Shown: in pieces, positions 33,817 to 42,126 of the stretch
How the letters are laid out: each line of letters starts with the position of its first letter
Position numbering within the stretch: position 1 is the stretch's first letter
DNA from: Bacteroidota bacterium
GTDB taxonomy: Bacteria > Bacteroidota > Bacteroidia > AKYH767-A > 2013-40CM-41-45
NCBI GenBank assembly: GCA_016711505.1
Contig: JADJSV010000001.1
Location: 372,001-436,000 of the forward strand
Direction of reading: 5' to 3'
DNA length: 64,000 bases
Position numbers and translations under genes: made by a program
Notes under the pieces: model-generated
Databases searched by the model: none
Seen by the model: only the letters and a program-made list of their open reading frames with translations
What the model was told of the DNA's origin: nothing

Positions 33817-35235
33817 GTGAAGAAATTAACTCTCCTTGTTTTAAGATCATTTGCCGGCCCCATGCTGGTAACTTTCCTGATCTCTTTGTTTGTGCTTTTA
33901 ATGCAGTTTTTGTGGAAATACATTGATGACCTGGTAGGAAAAGGTCTGGAATGGTACATAATCATCAAACTGATGGTATACGTAGCCGTAACTTTAGTTC
34001 CACTCGCTTTACCACTGGCATTACTTCTTGCCTCGATCATGACTTTCGGAAACCTGGCAGAGCATTTCGAATTAACGGCATTTAAATCTGCAGGTGTTTC
34101 TTTGCAAAGAGTGATGCGGCCACTGATCATCACAGCATTCCTTATTTGCGGTTCAGCTTTTATTTTCAGTAACTACATTTTACCGATCGCCAATCTGAAA
34201 ATGAATGCTCTTCTGTATGATGTCCGCCAGCAAAAACCTGCCCTCTTGATACAGGAAGGAATTTTTTATAATGGTATTGACGGCTATTCGATCAAGATCG
34301 GAAAAAAATCGGAAGACGGACAAACGCTGAATAACCTGATGATCTATGATCATACAATGAATCAAGGTAATACCAAGGTAATTTTAGCAGAACGCGGCAA
34401 GATGGCAATGTCGGATGATGAACGATATCTCATTCTGAATTTATACAAAGGTTTTTCATACGAAGAAAAAGAAAGTCGTCCGGGAAAAAATTCTCATCCG
34501 ATGATGCGTACTGAATTTGAAGAAGAAACTATCCGGATGGATCTGAGTTCATTTAAAATGACCAGAACCAATGAGCAATTGTTTCGCGACAATTATCAGA
34601 TGCTGAATCTGAAACAACTTTCGTATGCTTCAGATTCTATCGAAAGAAAGATCAATGAAAGGAAGGATAATTTTTACAGGGTTATATTGCCTACACTGAA
34701 TGTTGATTCTGTTCCCTCAAAAGAACTACGTAAAGTACTCTTCACACATAAAAAGTTCATTGATAATTTTCCTCAGGATAAAAAGATCGCAATTACTACA
34801 AGTGCTCTATTTGCAGCACGGAATATGAAGAGTATGACCAACGATACTTTCCGTGATGTAGATATGAAGTCCAGAACCCTCGCCCGGCATAATATCGAAT
34901 GGCAAAGAAAATTTACACTTTCTTTTGCTTGTCTGATCCTGTTTTTCATAGGAGCACCACTTGGAGCGATTATAAAAAAAGGCGGACTCGGAATGCCAAT
35001 GGTAGTTTCAATTTTATTCTTTGTGATCTTTCACATTCTTTCTATCACCGGTGAAAAATTTGCCCGTGAAGAAGTGTTGAAACCATTCGAAGGAATGTGG
35101 TTGTCAAGTCTGGTCTTACTACCAATCGGATTGTTTCTGATCTTTAAAGCTACAACTGATTCAGCATTATTTGATGGAGATGCTTATAAGAAATTTTTCA
35201 GGAGATTTCTTGGAACAAAAAAACAACACACGTGA
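33817..35235 (+). CDS. LptF/LptG family LPS export permease
   Basis: A 472-residue inner-membrane permease of the YjgP/YjgQ family: three N-terminal helices (first about 12-32), a large periplasmic beta-jellyroll region (about 110-350) and three C-terminal helices with GAPLGAIIKKGGLGMPMV. With the LptB ATPase and LptC it extracts LPS from the inner membrane toward the outer membrane. Bacteroidota often have separate lptF-lptG genes; only one is here. GTG start. It overlaps the glycosyltransferase by GTGA, suggesting one transcript. Confidence 0.88.
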   Translation: MKKLTLLVLRSFAGPMLVTFLISLFVLLMQFLWKYIDDLVGKGLEWYIIIKLMVYVAVTLVPLALPLALLLASIMTFGNLAEHFELTAFKSAGVSLQRVMRPLIITAFLICGSAFIFSNYILPIANLKMNALLYDVRQQKPALLIQEGIFYNGIDGYSIKIGKKSEDGQTLNNLMIYDHTMNQGNTKVILAERGKMAMSDDERYLILNLYKGFSYEEKESRPGKNSHPMMRTEFEEETIRMDLSSFKMTRTNEQLFRDNYQMLNLKQLSYASDSIERKINERKDNFYRVILPTLNVDSVPSKELRKVLFTHKKFIDNFPQDKKIAITTSALFAARNMKSMTNDTFRDVDMKSRTLARHNIEWQRKFTLSFACLILFFIGAPLGAIIKKGGLGMPMVVSILFFVIFHILSITGEKFAREEVLKPFEGMWLSSLVLLPIGLFLIFKATTDSALFDGDAYKKFFRRFLGTKKQHT

Positions 35236-36482
35236 AAATTCTTCAGATCTGCCATAGAGTGCCATTTCCAGCAGTAGATGGAGGAAATATTGCAATGATG
35301 AACATGGCTTTGTCCTTGGCTCAATCCGGACACGAAGTTCATCAATTCAGTTTGAATACTTCCAGACATTTCATCGACATGAAAACTATTCCTGTTGAAT
35401 TGAAAGATAAGTTACACATGTCTGCTTCATATATCGATACAAGGATAAAAGCCGCAGATGCATTTCTGAATTTGTTTTCGCACCATTCTTATAATATGGT
35501 CCGTTTCTTTTCAATGCATGTTGCCAATGATCTTTCCAAATTACTGGAGAAAAATAAATTCGATATTATTCAACTCGAAACTCTTTTCTGCACACCATAC
35601 ATTGAAACTATCCGGAAGTATTCAAAAGCAAAAATAGTTCTGAGGTCGCATAATGTTGAACATATTATCTGGGAACGTTTAGCAGTCTCTGAAAAAAAAA
35701 TTCTCAAAAAGAAATACCTCAATTTATTAGCCGGCCGGTTGAAACAATATGAATTGAAAACCCTTTCTGCAATCGATGGTATTATATCAATTACATCTGT
35801 TGATGAAAATATTTTTAAGTCCCTTGGATTCAAAGGACCGATTCTGTCAATACCATTAGGCATTGATGTAAATGATTACGTGAATAGTACTTCTGAAAAA
35901 AGTGAAATGGTATTGTACCATCTCGGTTCAATGGACTGGCTTCCGAATCTTGAAGGTGTCGAATGGTTTTTGAAAGAATGCTGGACAAAGATCCATCAAT
36001 ACAATCCGCAAGCAAAGCTTTTTCTTGCCGGAAGAGATTTCCCGCAACATATTATTGACGCACATTATCCGAATGTTACATGCGATGGACTTGTTGCCGA
36101 TGCCGCAGCATATACGATGAATAAGCAGATCATGATCGTTCCGTTATTAAGTGGCAGTGGTATGCGGGTTAAAATTATTCAGGGACTTGCAGCAGGAAAA
36201 ACGATCATCTCTACCTCTATCGGCGCTGAAGGAATTGAAGTGGAACACGAAAAAAATATTCTTATCGCCAATACCCCACCTGAATTTGCAGCAATGATAA
36301 AACGATGCATGGAAAACGAAAACTGGTGCAGACAAATCGGGAATAATGGAAGGAAGCTGGCGGAAGAAAAGTATTCTCTTCAGTGTACCGGGGAGATGGT
36401 GGGGAAGTTTTATAAAAACTACTCGATTGAATTGAAGTGTGGTTTTAAGTTCAAAGTTCAAAGTTCAAAGTTGGCTTCGTAG
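35232..36482 (+). CDS. Glycosyltransferase family 4-type protein
   Basis: A 416-residue GT-B fold glycosyltransferase. The N-terminal domain starts MKILQICHRVPFPAVDGGNIAM (in part), and the C-terminal nucleotide-sugar-binding domain has the pattern PLLSGSGMRVKIIQGLAAGK followed by GAEGIEV. Likely a surface polysaccharide or LPS enzyme given the LptF/G partner in the same overlapping unit; donor and acceptor are unknown. The last 11 residues (FKFKVQSSKLAS) are encoded by a heptanucleotide satellite, so the C-terminus is probably non-functional padding. Confidence 0.85.
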   Translation: MKILQICHRVPFPAVDGGNIAMMNMALSLAQSGHEVHQFSLNTSRHFIDMKTIPVELKDKLHMSASYIDTRIKAADAFLNLFSHHSYNMVRFFSMHVANDLSKLLEKNKFDIIQLETLFCTPYIETIRKYSKAKIVLRSHNVEHIIWERLAVSEKKILKKKYLNLLAGRLKQYELKTLSAIDGIISITSVDENIFKSLGFKGPILSIPLGIDVNDYVNSTSEKSEMVLYHLGSMDWLPNLEGVEWFLKECWTKIHQYNPQAKLFLAGRDFPQHIIDAHYPNVTCDGLVADAAAYTMNKQIMIVPLLSGSGMRVKIIQGLAAGKTIISTSIGAEGIEVEHEKNILIANTPPEFAAMIKRCMENENWCRQIGNNGRKLAEEKYSLQCTGEMVGKFYKNYSIELKCGFKFKVQSSKLAS

Positions 36483-36534
36483 TCACCTATGAAACCAACT
36501 TTGAACCTTGAACCTTGAACTTTGAACTTTGATC
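36447..36534. repeat. Inverted heptanucleotide satellite between convergent genes
   Basis: The left arm (36447-36477) consists of repeated AAGTTCA units and the right arm (36492-36534) of repeated TTGAACC/TTGAACT units, its inverse. Together they can fold into a stem of about 30 bp around the glycosyltransferase stop codon at 36480-36482. The repeat lies between the ends of that gene and ribBA and may terminate both transcripts; no U-run follows. Confidence 0.75.
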
Positions 36535-36541
36535 AAAAGGA

Positions 36542-37753
36542 TTACTTCCCAATCCGTATCGTATGCCCCATCTTATCCCTCTTAGTGGTAAGATACCCTT
36601 CGTTATGTTTATTACCTACAACTTCGATTGGAACAACTTCGGTGATCTCCAGACCATAGCCTATTAATCCTGCGCGTTTTTTTGGATTGTTGGTCATCAA
36701 ACGCATTTTGGTAATGCCAAGATCACGGATGATCTGTGCTCCTACGCCATAATCACGTTCGTCGCTTTCGAAACCCAATTTTATATTCGCTTCAACAGTA
36801 TCGAGTCCTTGTTCCTGTAATTTATATGCGCGTAATTTATTCAGCAGTCCAATTCCACGGCCCTCCTGATTCATATAAACGATCACGCCTTTGCCTTCTT
36901 TTTCGATCATGTCCATTGCAGCATGTAACTGCGGACCACAATCGCAGCGGCATGAACCAAAAATATCGCCGGTGATACAAGATGAGTGAACACGAACCAG
37001 TACAGGTTCATCTTTTTCCCACGAACCTTTGAACAAAGCCAGATGATCTTGTCCGGTTGTGATCTGTTTATAAGCAACTAATTCAAAAGTTCCGTGATCT
37101 GTTGGAAGTTTAACATCGATCTGTCGTTCGATCAGACTTTCTTTTTGCAAACGATAAGCGATGAGATCTTCAATTGAAACAATTGACAGGTCAAACTTTT
37201 TTGCGATCTGCATTAAGTCAGGAAGACGAGCCATCGTTCCATCTTCATTCATGATCTCTACAAGTGCACCTGCGGGAGAAGCTCCTGCAAGACGTGCCAG
37301 ATCTATTGTTGCTTCTGTATGTCCGGTACGACGTAATACGCCGCCTTTCTTAGCACGCAATGGAAAGATATGTCCGGGTCTGCCTAACTCTTCCGGTTTA
37401 GTTGTAGGATTGATCAGAGCACGAATTGTCTTTGAACGATCAGAAGTTGAAATACCTGTTGTAGTTCCGTAACCGATCAGATCGACAGAAACAGTGAATT
37501 GTGTTTCGTGAGAAGAAGTATTATTTGAAACCATCAAAGGCAGATTTAATTCTGCGCATCTTTCTTCAGTCAAAGCCACGCAAATCAATCCGCGGCCATG
37601 GGTTGCCATAAAATTTACGATCTCAGGAGTAGCATTTTCAGCAGTAGTGATAAAATCGCCTTCGTTTTCACGGTTAGCATCATCAACAACGATGATCACT
37701 TTCCCGTTTTTGAGGTCTTTGATCGCCTGATCGATGGTATTTAGCTTGTACAT
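36542..37753 (-). CDS. ribBA: Bifunctional RibBA: DHBP synthase / GTP cyclohydrolase II
   Basis: A 403-residue riboflavin synthesis enzyme. The N-terminal half (1-200) makes 3,4-dihydroxy-2-butanone 4-phosphate (DDANRENEGDFI, HEN-type and RRTGHTEATIDLARLAG motifs); the C-terminal half (208-403) is GTP cyclohydrolase II with zinc cysteines in SSCITGDIFGSCRCDCG and catalytic loop EGRGIGLLNK. Both activities look intact. A TAACTTTG promoter box lies just upstream of the start. I looked for an FMN riboswitch in the leader and saw none; the leader is only about 15 bases. Confidence 0.96.
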   Translation of the reverse strand: MYKLNTIDQAIKDLKNGKVIIVVDDANRENEGDFITTAENATPEIVNFMATHGRGLICVALTEERCAELNLPLMVSNNTSSHETQFTVSVDLIGYGTTTGISTSDRSKTIRALINPTTKPEELGRPGHIFPLRAKKGGVLRRTGHTEATIDLARLAGASPAGALVEIMNEDGTMARLPDLMQIAKKFDLSIVSIEDLIAYRLQKESLIERQIDVKLPTDHGTFELVAYKQITTGQDHLALFKGSWEKDEPVLVRVHSSCITGDIFGSCRCDCGPQLHAAMDMIEKEGKGVIVYMNQEGRGIGLLNKLRAYKLQEQGLDTVEANIKLGFESDERDYGVGAQIIRDLGITKMRLMTNNPKKRAGLIGYGLEITEVVPIEVVGNKHNEGYLTTKRDKMGHTIRIGK

Positions 37754-37773
37754 AGATAGATTCTTTCCGGGTG

Positions 37774-37781
37774 CAAAGTTA
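37774..37781 (-). promoter_or_regulatory. -7 promoter element (TAACTTTG) of ribBA
   Basis: An exact TAnnTTTG match on the minus strand 20 bases upstream of the ribBA ATG. No -33 TTG at 19 bases. Confidence 0.5.
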
Positions 37782-38120
37782 ATAAACTTCAGTGAATGGG
37801 GATTATTCCTGAAAATAGATGGATTTCAGTGATTAAAGTCACTTTTCTTACAGTGAAATTCAGTGGTGATGAAAAAAATATTGCCATTTAACATTCCAAT
37901 TCACCTTTGCTGGCACACAAATTAAATAAAGCTTTCACATGTAAGAACTGGTCTATTAGTGGAACACGGCTGCTATCAGAAGCCCCTATATTGCACTCAT
38001 AACCTAAACAGCATATGGTTTAACTCCAGCCCCGTAAGGCTGACTTCAAACGCTGATAAGCCCCGTAAGGCTTTCAGCGTTTGTTTATTTATACCTTTTT
38101 TATATCGCAGTATTCATTCT
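37782..38120. other. Gene-free interval between ribBA and a membrane protein gene
   Basis: About 340 bases with no convincing frame. It contains two copies of AGCCCCGTAAGGCT-type words near 38028-38042 and 38057-38073 and the hairpin listed at 38047. Otherwise nothing recognisable. Confidence 0.4.
38047..38083. repeat. Hairpin with repeated GCCCCGTAAGGC core
   Basis: CAAACGCTGA and TCAGCGTTTG are perfect 10-bp outer arms; inside, AAGCC pairs with GGCTT after a single bulge. A second copy of the core word lies 16 bases upstream. On the minus strand it lies downstream of the 38121 gene but no U-run follows, so it need not be a terminator. The core resembles the small hairpins in the large palindromic elements. 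Confidence 0.6.
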
Positions 38121-38681
38121 TCATTGACCACTGACTCTCATTGCAGGATCAAACATGCCTGTTAAAATCAGCAACCATAAAAGTATTCCTATAGCGATCA
38201 AGGCGACCTGACGGCCGGTAAACTGATCGAGATAAATTACTTTAATGTCTGAACTATTTTCTTTCGCATAATTAAATGCTCTGAAGGCAGGGATCAGAAA
38301 AGTGAAATTCATCAATCCGATCAGGTAATAGGGCTCCGATAAACGGGAGAACATGCTGAAGACTATATAACCGATAAACATTCCGGTAACTGAATAATCT
38401 TTTCCATAACCTTTTGACGAAGCATAGCCAAGAATGCGGGTCAGTAATCCATGAAGGAAGAACAAAGTGAATATTGCCCTTGCGGCCGGAATGATATCCA
38501 GGTTTTCTCTTTCCTTGAAGAACTTCCACGCTTTATATTTCCACCAGACCTGATACATTCCAAGGCTGATGAAACATAAGAACATAAATTTATTCTCACT
38601 GATCAGAAACTCTTCTGTCCTGGAACTATCATTACCGGTAAAATCACTATCTAAGATATCTTTATTCTGATCCATCGCCAT
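38121..38681 (-). CDS. Membrane protein of unknown function (DUF4234-like)
   Basis: A 186-residue protein with about four hydrophobic segments. The first (FMFLCFISLGMYQVWWKYKAW in part) has the pattern hydrophobic stretch, Gly, Tyr, aromatic, Tyr-Lys seen in DUF4234-type proteins. The last helix is VALIAIGILLWLLILTGMF. No catalytic motif. The assignment is by resemblance only. It sits between ribBA and the rhodanese cluster without overlap. Confidence 0.55.
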   Translation of the reverse strand: MAMDQNKDILDSDFTGNDSSRTEEFLISENKFMFLCFISLGMYQVWWKYKAWKFFKERENLDIIPAARAIFTLFFLHGLLTRILGYASSKGYGKDYSVTGMFIGYIVFSMFSRLSEPYYLIGLMNFTFLIPAFRAFNYAKENSSDIKVIYLDQFTGRQVALIAIGILLWLLILTGMFDPAMRVSGQ

Positions 38682-38719
38682 TCATTAGAATGGCGAATAT
38701 AGATTTTTTTCTATCAGAA

Positions 38720-39034
38720 TTACAGCTTGGACCTTAAAGAAGTCCAGCCGCCCCCATTGTAAACTTCAGAATAACCGTTAGACTTCAGAATACTTTTTGC
38801 TGAAGCACTTCTCATTCCGGATGCACAACAGGTTATTATAGTTTTGCTTTTATCAGGAAATTTGCTGAGGTTTTTTGCAAGCTGATCAACAGAAACATTT
38901 ACAGAACCTTTTATATGTCCTGAAGCATATTCATTCTTTGTACGAACATCCAGAATGATCGCACCTTGCTGAACTAAATCAGCGTAATTAACTTTGGCAC
39001 CAAGCCCAAGCATGTTTTTTATCGTATTTAACAT
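38720..39034 (-). CDS. Rhodanese-like domain protein (104 aa)
   Basis: A single rhodanese domain. The persulfide-forming cysteine is in the loop CCASGMRS, and ILDVRTKNEYASGHIKGSVN is the conserved first half. Rhodaneses pass sulfane sulfur between thiols. The N-terminus has about 15 residues before the domain with no signal peptide, so it is probably cytosolic. It is the last of five same-strand genes (Crp/Fnr, TauE, DUF6132, rhodanese, rhodanese) and follows its paralogue by three bases. Confidence 0.85.
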   Translation of the reverse strand: MLNTIKNMLGLGAKVNYADLVQQGAIILDVRTKNEYASGHIKGSVNVSVDQLAKNLSKFPDKSKTIITCCASGMRSASAKSILKSNGYSEVYNGGGWTSLRSKL

Positions 39035-39037
39035 AAT

Positions 39038-39328
39038 TTAATTATTTGCAGTTTGTGAAATTACATATTTAACGTCAGCCCATGATCCGGCATTGTGACA
39101 ATCGACTCCAAGTTGTTTCAGGTACATATACGCCTGACCACTTCTGCCACCTGAAGCACAACATAGGATCAATGGTGCCTTCAGGGCTTTGATCTCTTCC
39201 ATCCTGGATGGTAATTCATGCAGGGGAATGTTCAATGAACCTTTAACATGACCACCGGAAAATTCCATTTCAGATCTGACATCGACAATCGTCCCTTGAT
39301 TTTCTTTGATTAATTTTTCAATATTCAT
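39038..39328 (-). CDS. Rhodanese-like domain protein (96 aa)
   Basis: The second rhodanese, a minimal domain with IVDVRSEMEFSGGHVKGSLN and active-site loop LCCASGGRSG. The loop ends in GRSG where its neighbour has GMRS, so the two may have different partners. One base separates it from the DUF6132 gene and three from the other rhodanese, a tight operon. It is cytosolic by prediction. Confidence 0.85.
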   Translation of the reverse strand: MNIEKLIKENQGTIVDVRSEMEFSGGHVKGSLNIPLHELPSRMEEIKALKAPLILCCASGGRSGQAYMYLKQLGVDCHNAGSWADVKYVISQTANN

Positions 39329-39329
39329 T

Positions 39330-39533
39330 TTATTCTGTTTTTGATTTTTTCTTTTGAAATATATTGAAGAACAATCCGCCCATTAATCCACCATAAAGCG
39401 TACTGTTCAACGGTTTTGAAGTTATTGCGCAAGTTCCGGATAAGCATCCTACATAAGTGTAATACAGATATCCTGCTATTGCACCGATCAGAATACCTGC
39501 CAGTGTTAAAAAATTATTTTTAAGAAAGTTCAT
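39330..39533 (-). CDS. DUF6132-type small membrane protein
   Basis: A 67-residue protein with two hydrophobic helices (LTLAGILIGAIAGYLYYTYVG and LYGGLMGGLFFNIF) and two cysteines in CLSGTCAITS between them. The fold and context match small membrane proteins found with rhodanese and TauE genes in Bacteroidota. The cysteine pair facing the exterior could be redox-active, an inference. Confidence 0.7.
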   Translation of the reverse strand: MNFLKNNFLTLAGILIGAIAGYLYYTYVGCLSGTCAITSKPLNSTLYGGLMGGLFFNIFQKKKSKTE

Positions 39534-39554
39534 TTGAAATATTTATTGATAAAG

Positions 39555-39923
39555 TTATTTTTGAAACCACATTTTAACGGCGATCACTACAAGCATTGAT
39601 GCGAATATTTTCTTCAGTATTTCCTGCGGAACCTGAGTTGCATATTTTGCCCCAAAGTAACCACCTACAAAGAAGAATGCTGCAAGGATCAATGATGCTT
39701 TGATATCTACGAATCCTTTCTGGTAATATTGAAATGCAGCCAGAGCTCCAACCGGAAGAACCATCATGATGAGCGCTGTTCCTTGTGCCATTTGCTGAGA
39801 GTAACCCAGAAACATTATCAATGCTGGAATAATAATGATCGCACCACCTAAACCGAGCATTCCACCAAGGATCCCAGATAGAATTCCAATTAGCGCAATC
39901 AAGATAACTGAATGTGGTGTCAT
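39555..39923 (-). CDS. Short TauE/SafE family transporter (half-size)
   Basis: A 122-residue membrane protein with four hydrophobic helices, about half of a normal 250-residue TauE/SafE sulfite/organosulfur exporter. The pattern GILSGILGGMLGLGGAIIIIPAL (in part) and GYFGAKYATQVP are family hallmarks. It would need to dimerise to form a complete carrier. Its neighbours are rhodaneses, so sulfite or another sulfur species is the likely substrate. A dyad and a direct repeat lie upstream of its start. Confidence 0.8.
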   Translation of the reverse strand: MTPHSVILIALIGILSGILGGMLGLGGAIIIIPALIMFLGYSQQMAQGTALIMMVLPVGALAAFQYYQKGFVDIKASLILAAFFFVGGYFGAKYATQVPQEILKKIFASMLVVIAVKMWFQK

Positions 39924-39925
39924 TT

Positions 39926-39947
39926 CTTTGATTTTAATGCATCAAAG
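39926..39947. promoter_or_regulatory. 22-bp dyad next to the tauE start
   Basis: CTTTGAT and ATCAAAG are perfect 7-bp inverted arms separated by eight bases, ending three bases before the TauE ATG. The half-site TTGAT is that of FNR boxes, although the canonical spacing is four bases. Given the Crp/Fnr gene next door this is a candidate operator, not an established site. Confidence 0.4.
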
Positions 39948-39972
39948 GTCATTCATTTAAGCACACTGCACA

Positions 39973-39988
39973 GTTACATTTGTTACAT
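39973..39988. promoter_or_regulatory. Direct repeat GTTACAT x2 upstream of tauE
   Basis: Two GTTACAT words nine bases apart lie between the crp/fnr stop and the tauE start. They may be regulator binding sites, but the evidence is only the repetition and the location. Confidence 0.3.
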
Positions 39989-40003
39989 AAAGAAAAGTTT
40001 TGT

Positions 40004-40627
40004 TCAGTTTACTAAAGTAATCTTATTCCGTCCCAACTCAACCAAGCCTTCTTCTTCCATTTGTTTGAGGAGTCTGGAAATTACAACGCGGACAGTACCT
40101 AATTCATTTGCCAGTTGTTCATGGGTAACATTGATCACTTTATTGTTCGTCATTTCAGATTTCTTCTTTATAAATGCTAACAATCGTTCATCCATTTTTT
40201 TAAAGGCCACTGCATTTACAACTTCCAGTAATTCTTCGAAACGACGATGATATAAACGGAAAATATAATCAAGCCACTCAGGATATTCCCGGATCAGTTC
40301 ATTTACTTTATCGATTGGAATAAACAAAATTTCTGTTGGTTCTTCTGCAATAGCTATTACTTTACTTGTATCATTATGGATACCACCAAGAAAAGACATA
40401 ATACAACTTTCTCCGGGCCTTATATAATACAACAGAATCTCTCTCCCATCCTCATCGGTTCGCATAACTTTGATGCTTCCGTTTATAACAATTGGAATAG
40501 CTTTGATATATGCATTCTCATTCAGTATGATATCATCTTCGGAAAACTTCTTTGTGATACCATATTTTTTAAGTTTTTCCCGGATCTCAGGAGTTGATTT
40601 AAATTCAACGAGGTCATTCATTTCCAT
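40004..40627 (-). CDS. Crp/Fnr family transcriptional regulator
   Basis: A 207-residue regulator: cyclic-nucleotide-binding-like beta-barrel (about 25-115, with VINGSIKVMRTDEDGREILLYY in part) and a C-terminal winged helix (HEQLANELGTVRVVISRLLKQM, in part). There is no cysteine cluster for an iron-sulfur centre of FNR type, and I did not identify the full cAMP-contact set, so the signal is unknown. It lies upstream of the TauE-rhodanese genes with only 80 bases between, so it probably controls them. Confidence 0.87.
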   Translation of the reverse strand: MEMNDLVEFKSTPEIREKLKKYGITKKFSEDDIILNENAYIKAIPIVINGSIKVMRTDEDGREILLYYIRPGESCIMSFLGGIHNDTSKVIAIAEEPTEILFIPIDKVNELIREYPEWLDYIFRLYHRRFEELLEVVNAVAFKKMDERLLAFIKKKSEMTNNKVINVTHEQLANELGTVRVVISRLLKQMEEEGLVELGRNKITLVN

Positions 40628-40690
40628 TCAGTAAAACTAAGCAATTTATTGTTGTCAGAAAAAAGGAATTGTCATCATAAATGAACACTT

Positions 40691-40984
40691 CTACTGCCTC
40701 GTCTTTAAAATTGAATCTATTTTCGAAGCCAATTCGAAATCTTTTAAACTAACTCCACCGGCATCGTGCGTACTGAGAGCAATCTTAACTTTGTTATATA
40801 CGTTTTCCCAATTCGGATGATGATTCATTTTTTCTGCTTCTGCAGCAATAGCAGTCATAAATGAAAATGCCTGTAAGAAATCTTTGAATTGAAATTCTTT
40901 TTTAATAAAATCTCCTTCATGCGACCAGCCTGAATCGATCAGGTCGAGGTTTTCCTGGATTTCGGGTTTTGTGAGTTTTTCCAT
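40691..40984 (-). CDS. 4a-hydroxytetrahydrobiopterin dehydratase (pterin carbinolamine dehydratase)
   Basis: A 97-residue PCD. The catalytic His-His-Pro lies in EKMNHHPNWENVYNKV and the conserved THDAGGVSLKDFELA follows. It recycles the pterin cofactor after aromatic hydroxylases and is also found with molybdopterin functions. I use the ATG at 40984 (MEKLTK); the upstream TTG at 40990 is less likely. No hydroxylase gene is in the window. Confidence 0.9.
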   Translation of the reverse strand: MEKLTKPEIQENLDLIDSGWSHEGDFIKKEFQFKDFLQAFSFMTAIAAEAEKMNHHPNWENVYNKVKIALSTHDAGGVSLKDFELASKIDSILKTRQ

Positions 40985-41096
40985 GTTCAATAATTATTTA
41001 GATTAAGTAGAATTTATTTATGTGACGTGAACCTGACAACTTTCATTTTATGTTGGATTATATTTATTCATTGTAATATTTTAAAACCATACGAAA

Positions 41097-41797
41097 ATGA
41101 AAACAACTGTCTTACTCAAAAGAACCCGTTTTATTGTTTCCCTCCTGTTATTTATATTCATTAACACAAGTTATGCAAAAAATAAGGTTACGATTACAGT
41201 AGTTGAAAAAGAAACCGGAACACGGATTCCATTTGCTGTTGTTTCAATTGTTGGTAAGGCAAATAACAAGCCAGTAGGAATGACTGATCTTAGTGGGGTT
41301 TTGACAACTGTTGATATCGAACATGGTCAAAAAATAGCTGTAAGTTCACTGGGTTACTCGCCTTGTGAATTATCTATCACGGAGAAAAATAATAATTATA
41401 CAATTGAATTGAAAAAGGTGTAGAACTTAAAGAAGTGGTAATTTTAGGTAAAAGTGTACCGCTTATATCATGTGGTATATCCTGCGGGTACATTGTGCTT
41501 GAATGTCCGGCTGATTTAATACATGTTTCAGATCAGAAAGTTTTTCCCGAGGTTTTAAAAAATAATTCAAACAAAGTATCTATCTATCCTAATCCTGCAA
41601 GAAGTGTTACTAGAGTTAGCACAGGATTAGAAAATTATTTACTTGAAATTTTTGATTGTACAGGTAAACTGGTTCTCAGTTTTGAAAACATGAATGATGA
41701 TCAGTCAATTGACATAGAAAAACTTAAGGCAGGAGTTTACTTCTGCAGGATATCCAAAGACAACTTCATTCAGACAAGCAGACTTGTTGTCAATTGA
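41097..41797 (+). pseudogene. Frameshifted carboxypeptidase-regulatory-like protein with T9SS tail
   Basis: Two adjacent frames make up one protein of about 233 residues. The N-terminal frame (signal peptide, then a carboxypeptidase-like regulatory domain: GTRIPFAVVSIVGKAN, MTDLSGVLTTVDI, VSSLGYSPCEL) stops at 41423; the second frame continues VELKEVVILGKSV and ends in a T9SS type A tail (SIYPNPARSVTRV, GVYFCRISKDNF). One missing A in the run of five at 41412-41416 explains the break. Sequence error and true mutation are not distinguishable here. Confidence 0.75.
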
Positions 41798-42125
41798 CTT
41801 TCTCAACAACTACTGCGGTGCCATATGCCAAAACTTCCGTGAGTCCGCTCATGACTTCATTAGCATCGTATCGCATGTTGATGATTGCATTTGCTCCCAT
41901 TTCTTGTCCGTGCTTGATCATTAGTTGCAACGCTTCTTCGCGGGTCTTTTCGCAGAGTTCTGTATAAATGGTGCTTCTGCCACCGAAGATGGTCATAAAG
42001 CCGCCTGCCAGATTGCCAAGCACGCTTCTGGAGCGCACGGTGATCCCTCTGACTAATCCTAATTGCTTAACTACTTTGTAGCCTTCTAAGGAAGTACTTG
42101 TAGTGATCATTGTAAGTTGATTCAT
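41790..42125 (-). CDS. UPF0145 (YbjQ/DUF74) family protein
   Basis: A 111-residue protein with the family pattern TTSTSLEGYKVVKQLGLVRGITVRSRSV and REEALQLMIKHGQEMGANAIINMRYD. The family is widespread and often annotated as heavy-metal-binding, but no function is proven. It is soluble. Its end overlaps the end of the converging T9SS-tailed gene by eight bases, and it follows the S41 gene by one base on the same strand. Confidence 0.85.
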   Translation of the reverse strand: MNQLTMITTSTSLEGYKVVKQLGLVRGITVRSRSVLGNLAGGFMTIFGGRSTIYTELCEKTREEALQLMIKHGQEMGANAIINMRYDANEVMSGLTEVLAYGTAVVVEKVN

Positions 42126-42126
42126 A

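Noticed and set aside
37754..37860. FMN riboswitch upstream of ribBA
   Set aside because: The predicted leader is only about 15 bases and none of the conserved RFN elements is seen.
38047..38083. Standard rho-independent terminator
   Set aside because: The stem is good but no run of T follows on the strand that has an upstream gene.
37959..38165. Plus-strand 68-codon frame over the GCCCCGTAAGGC repeats
   Set aside because: It runs through the hairpin repeats and has no protein-like composition or ribosome site.
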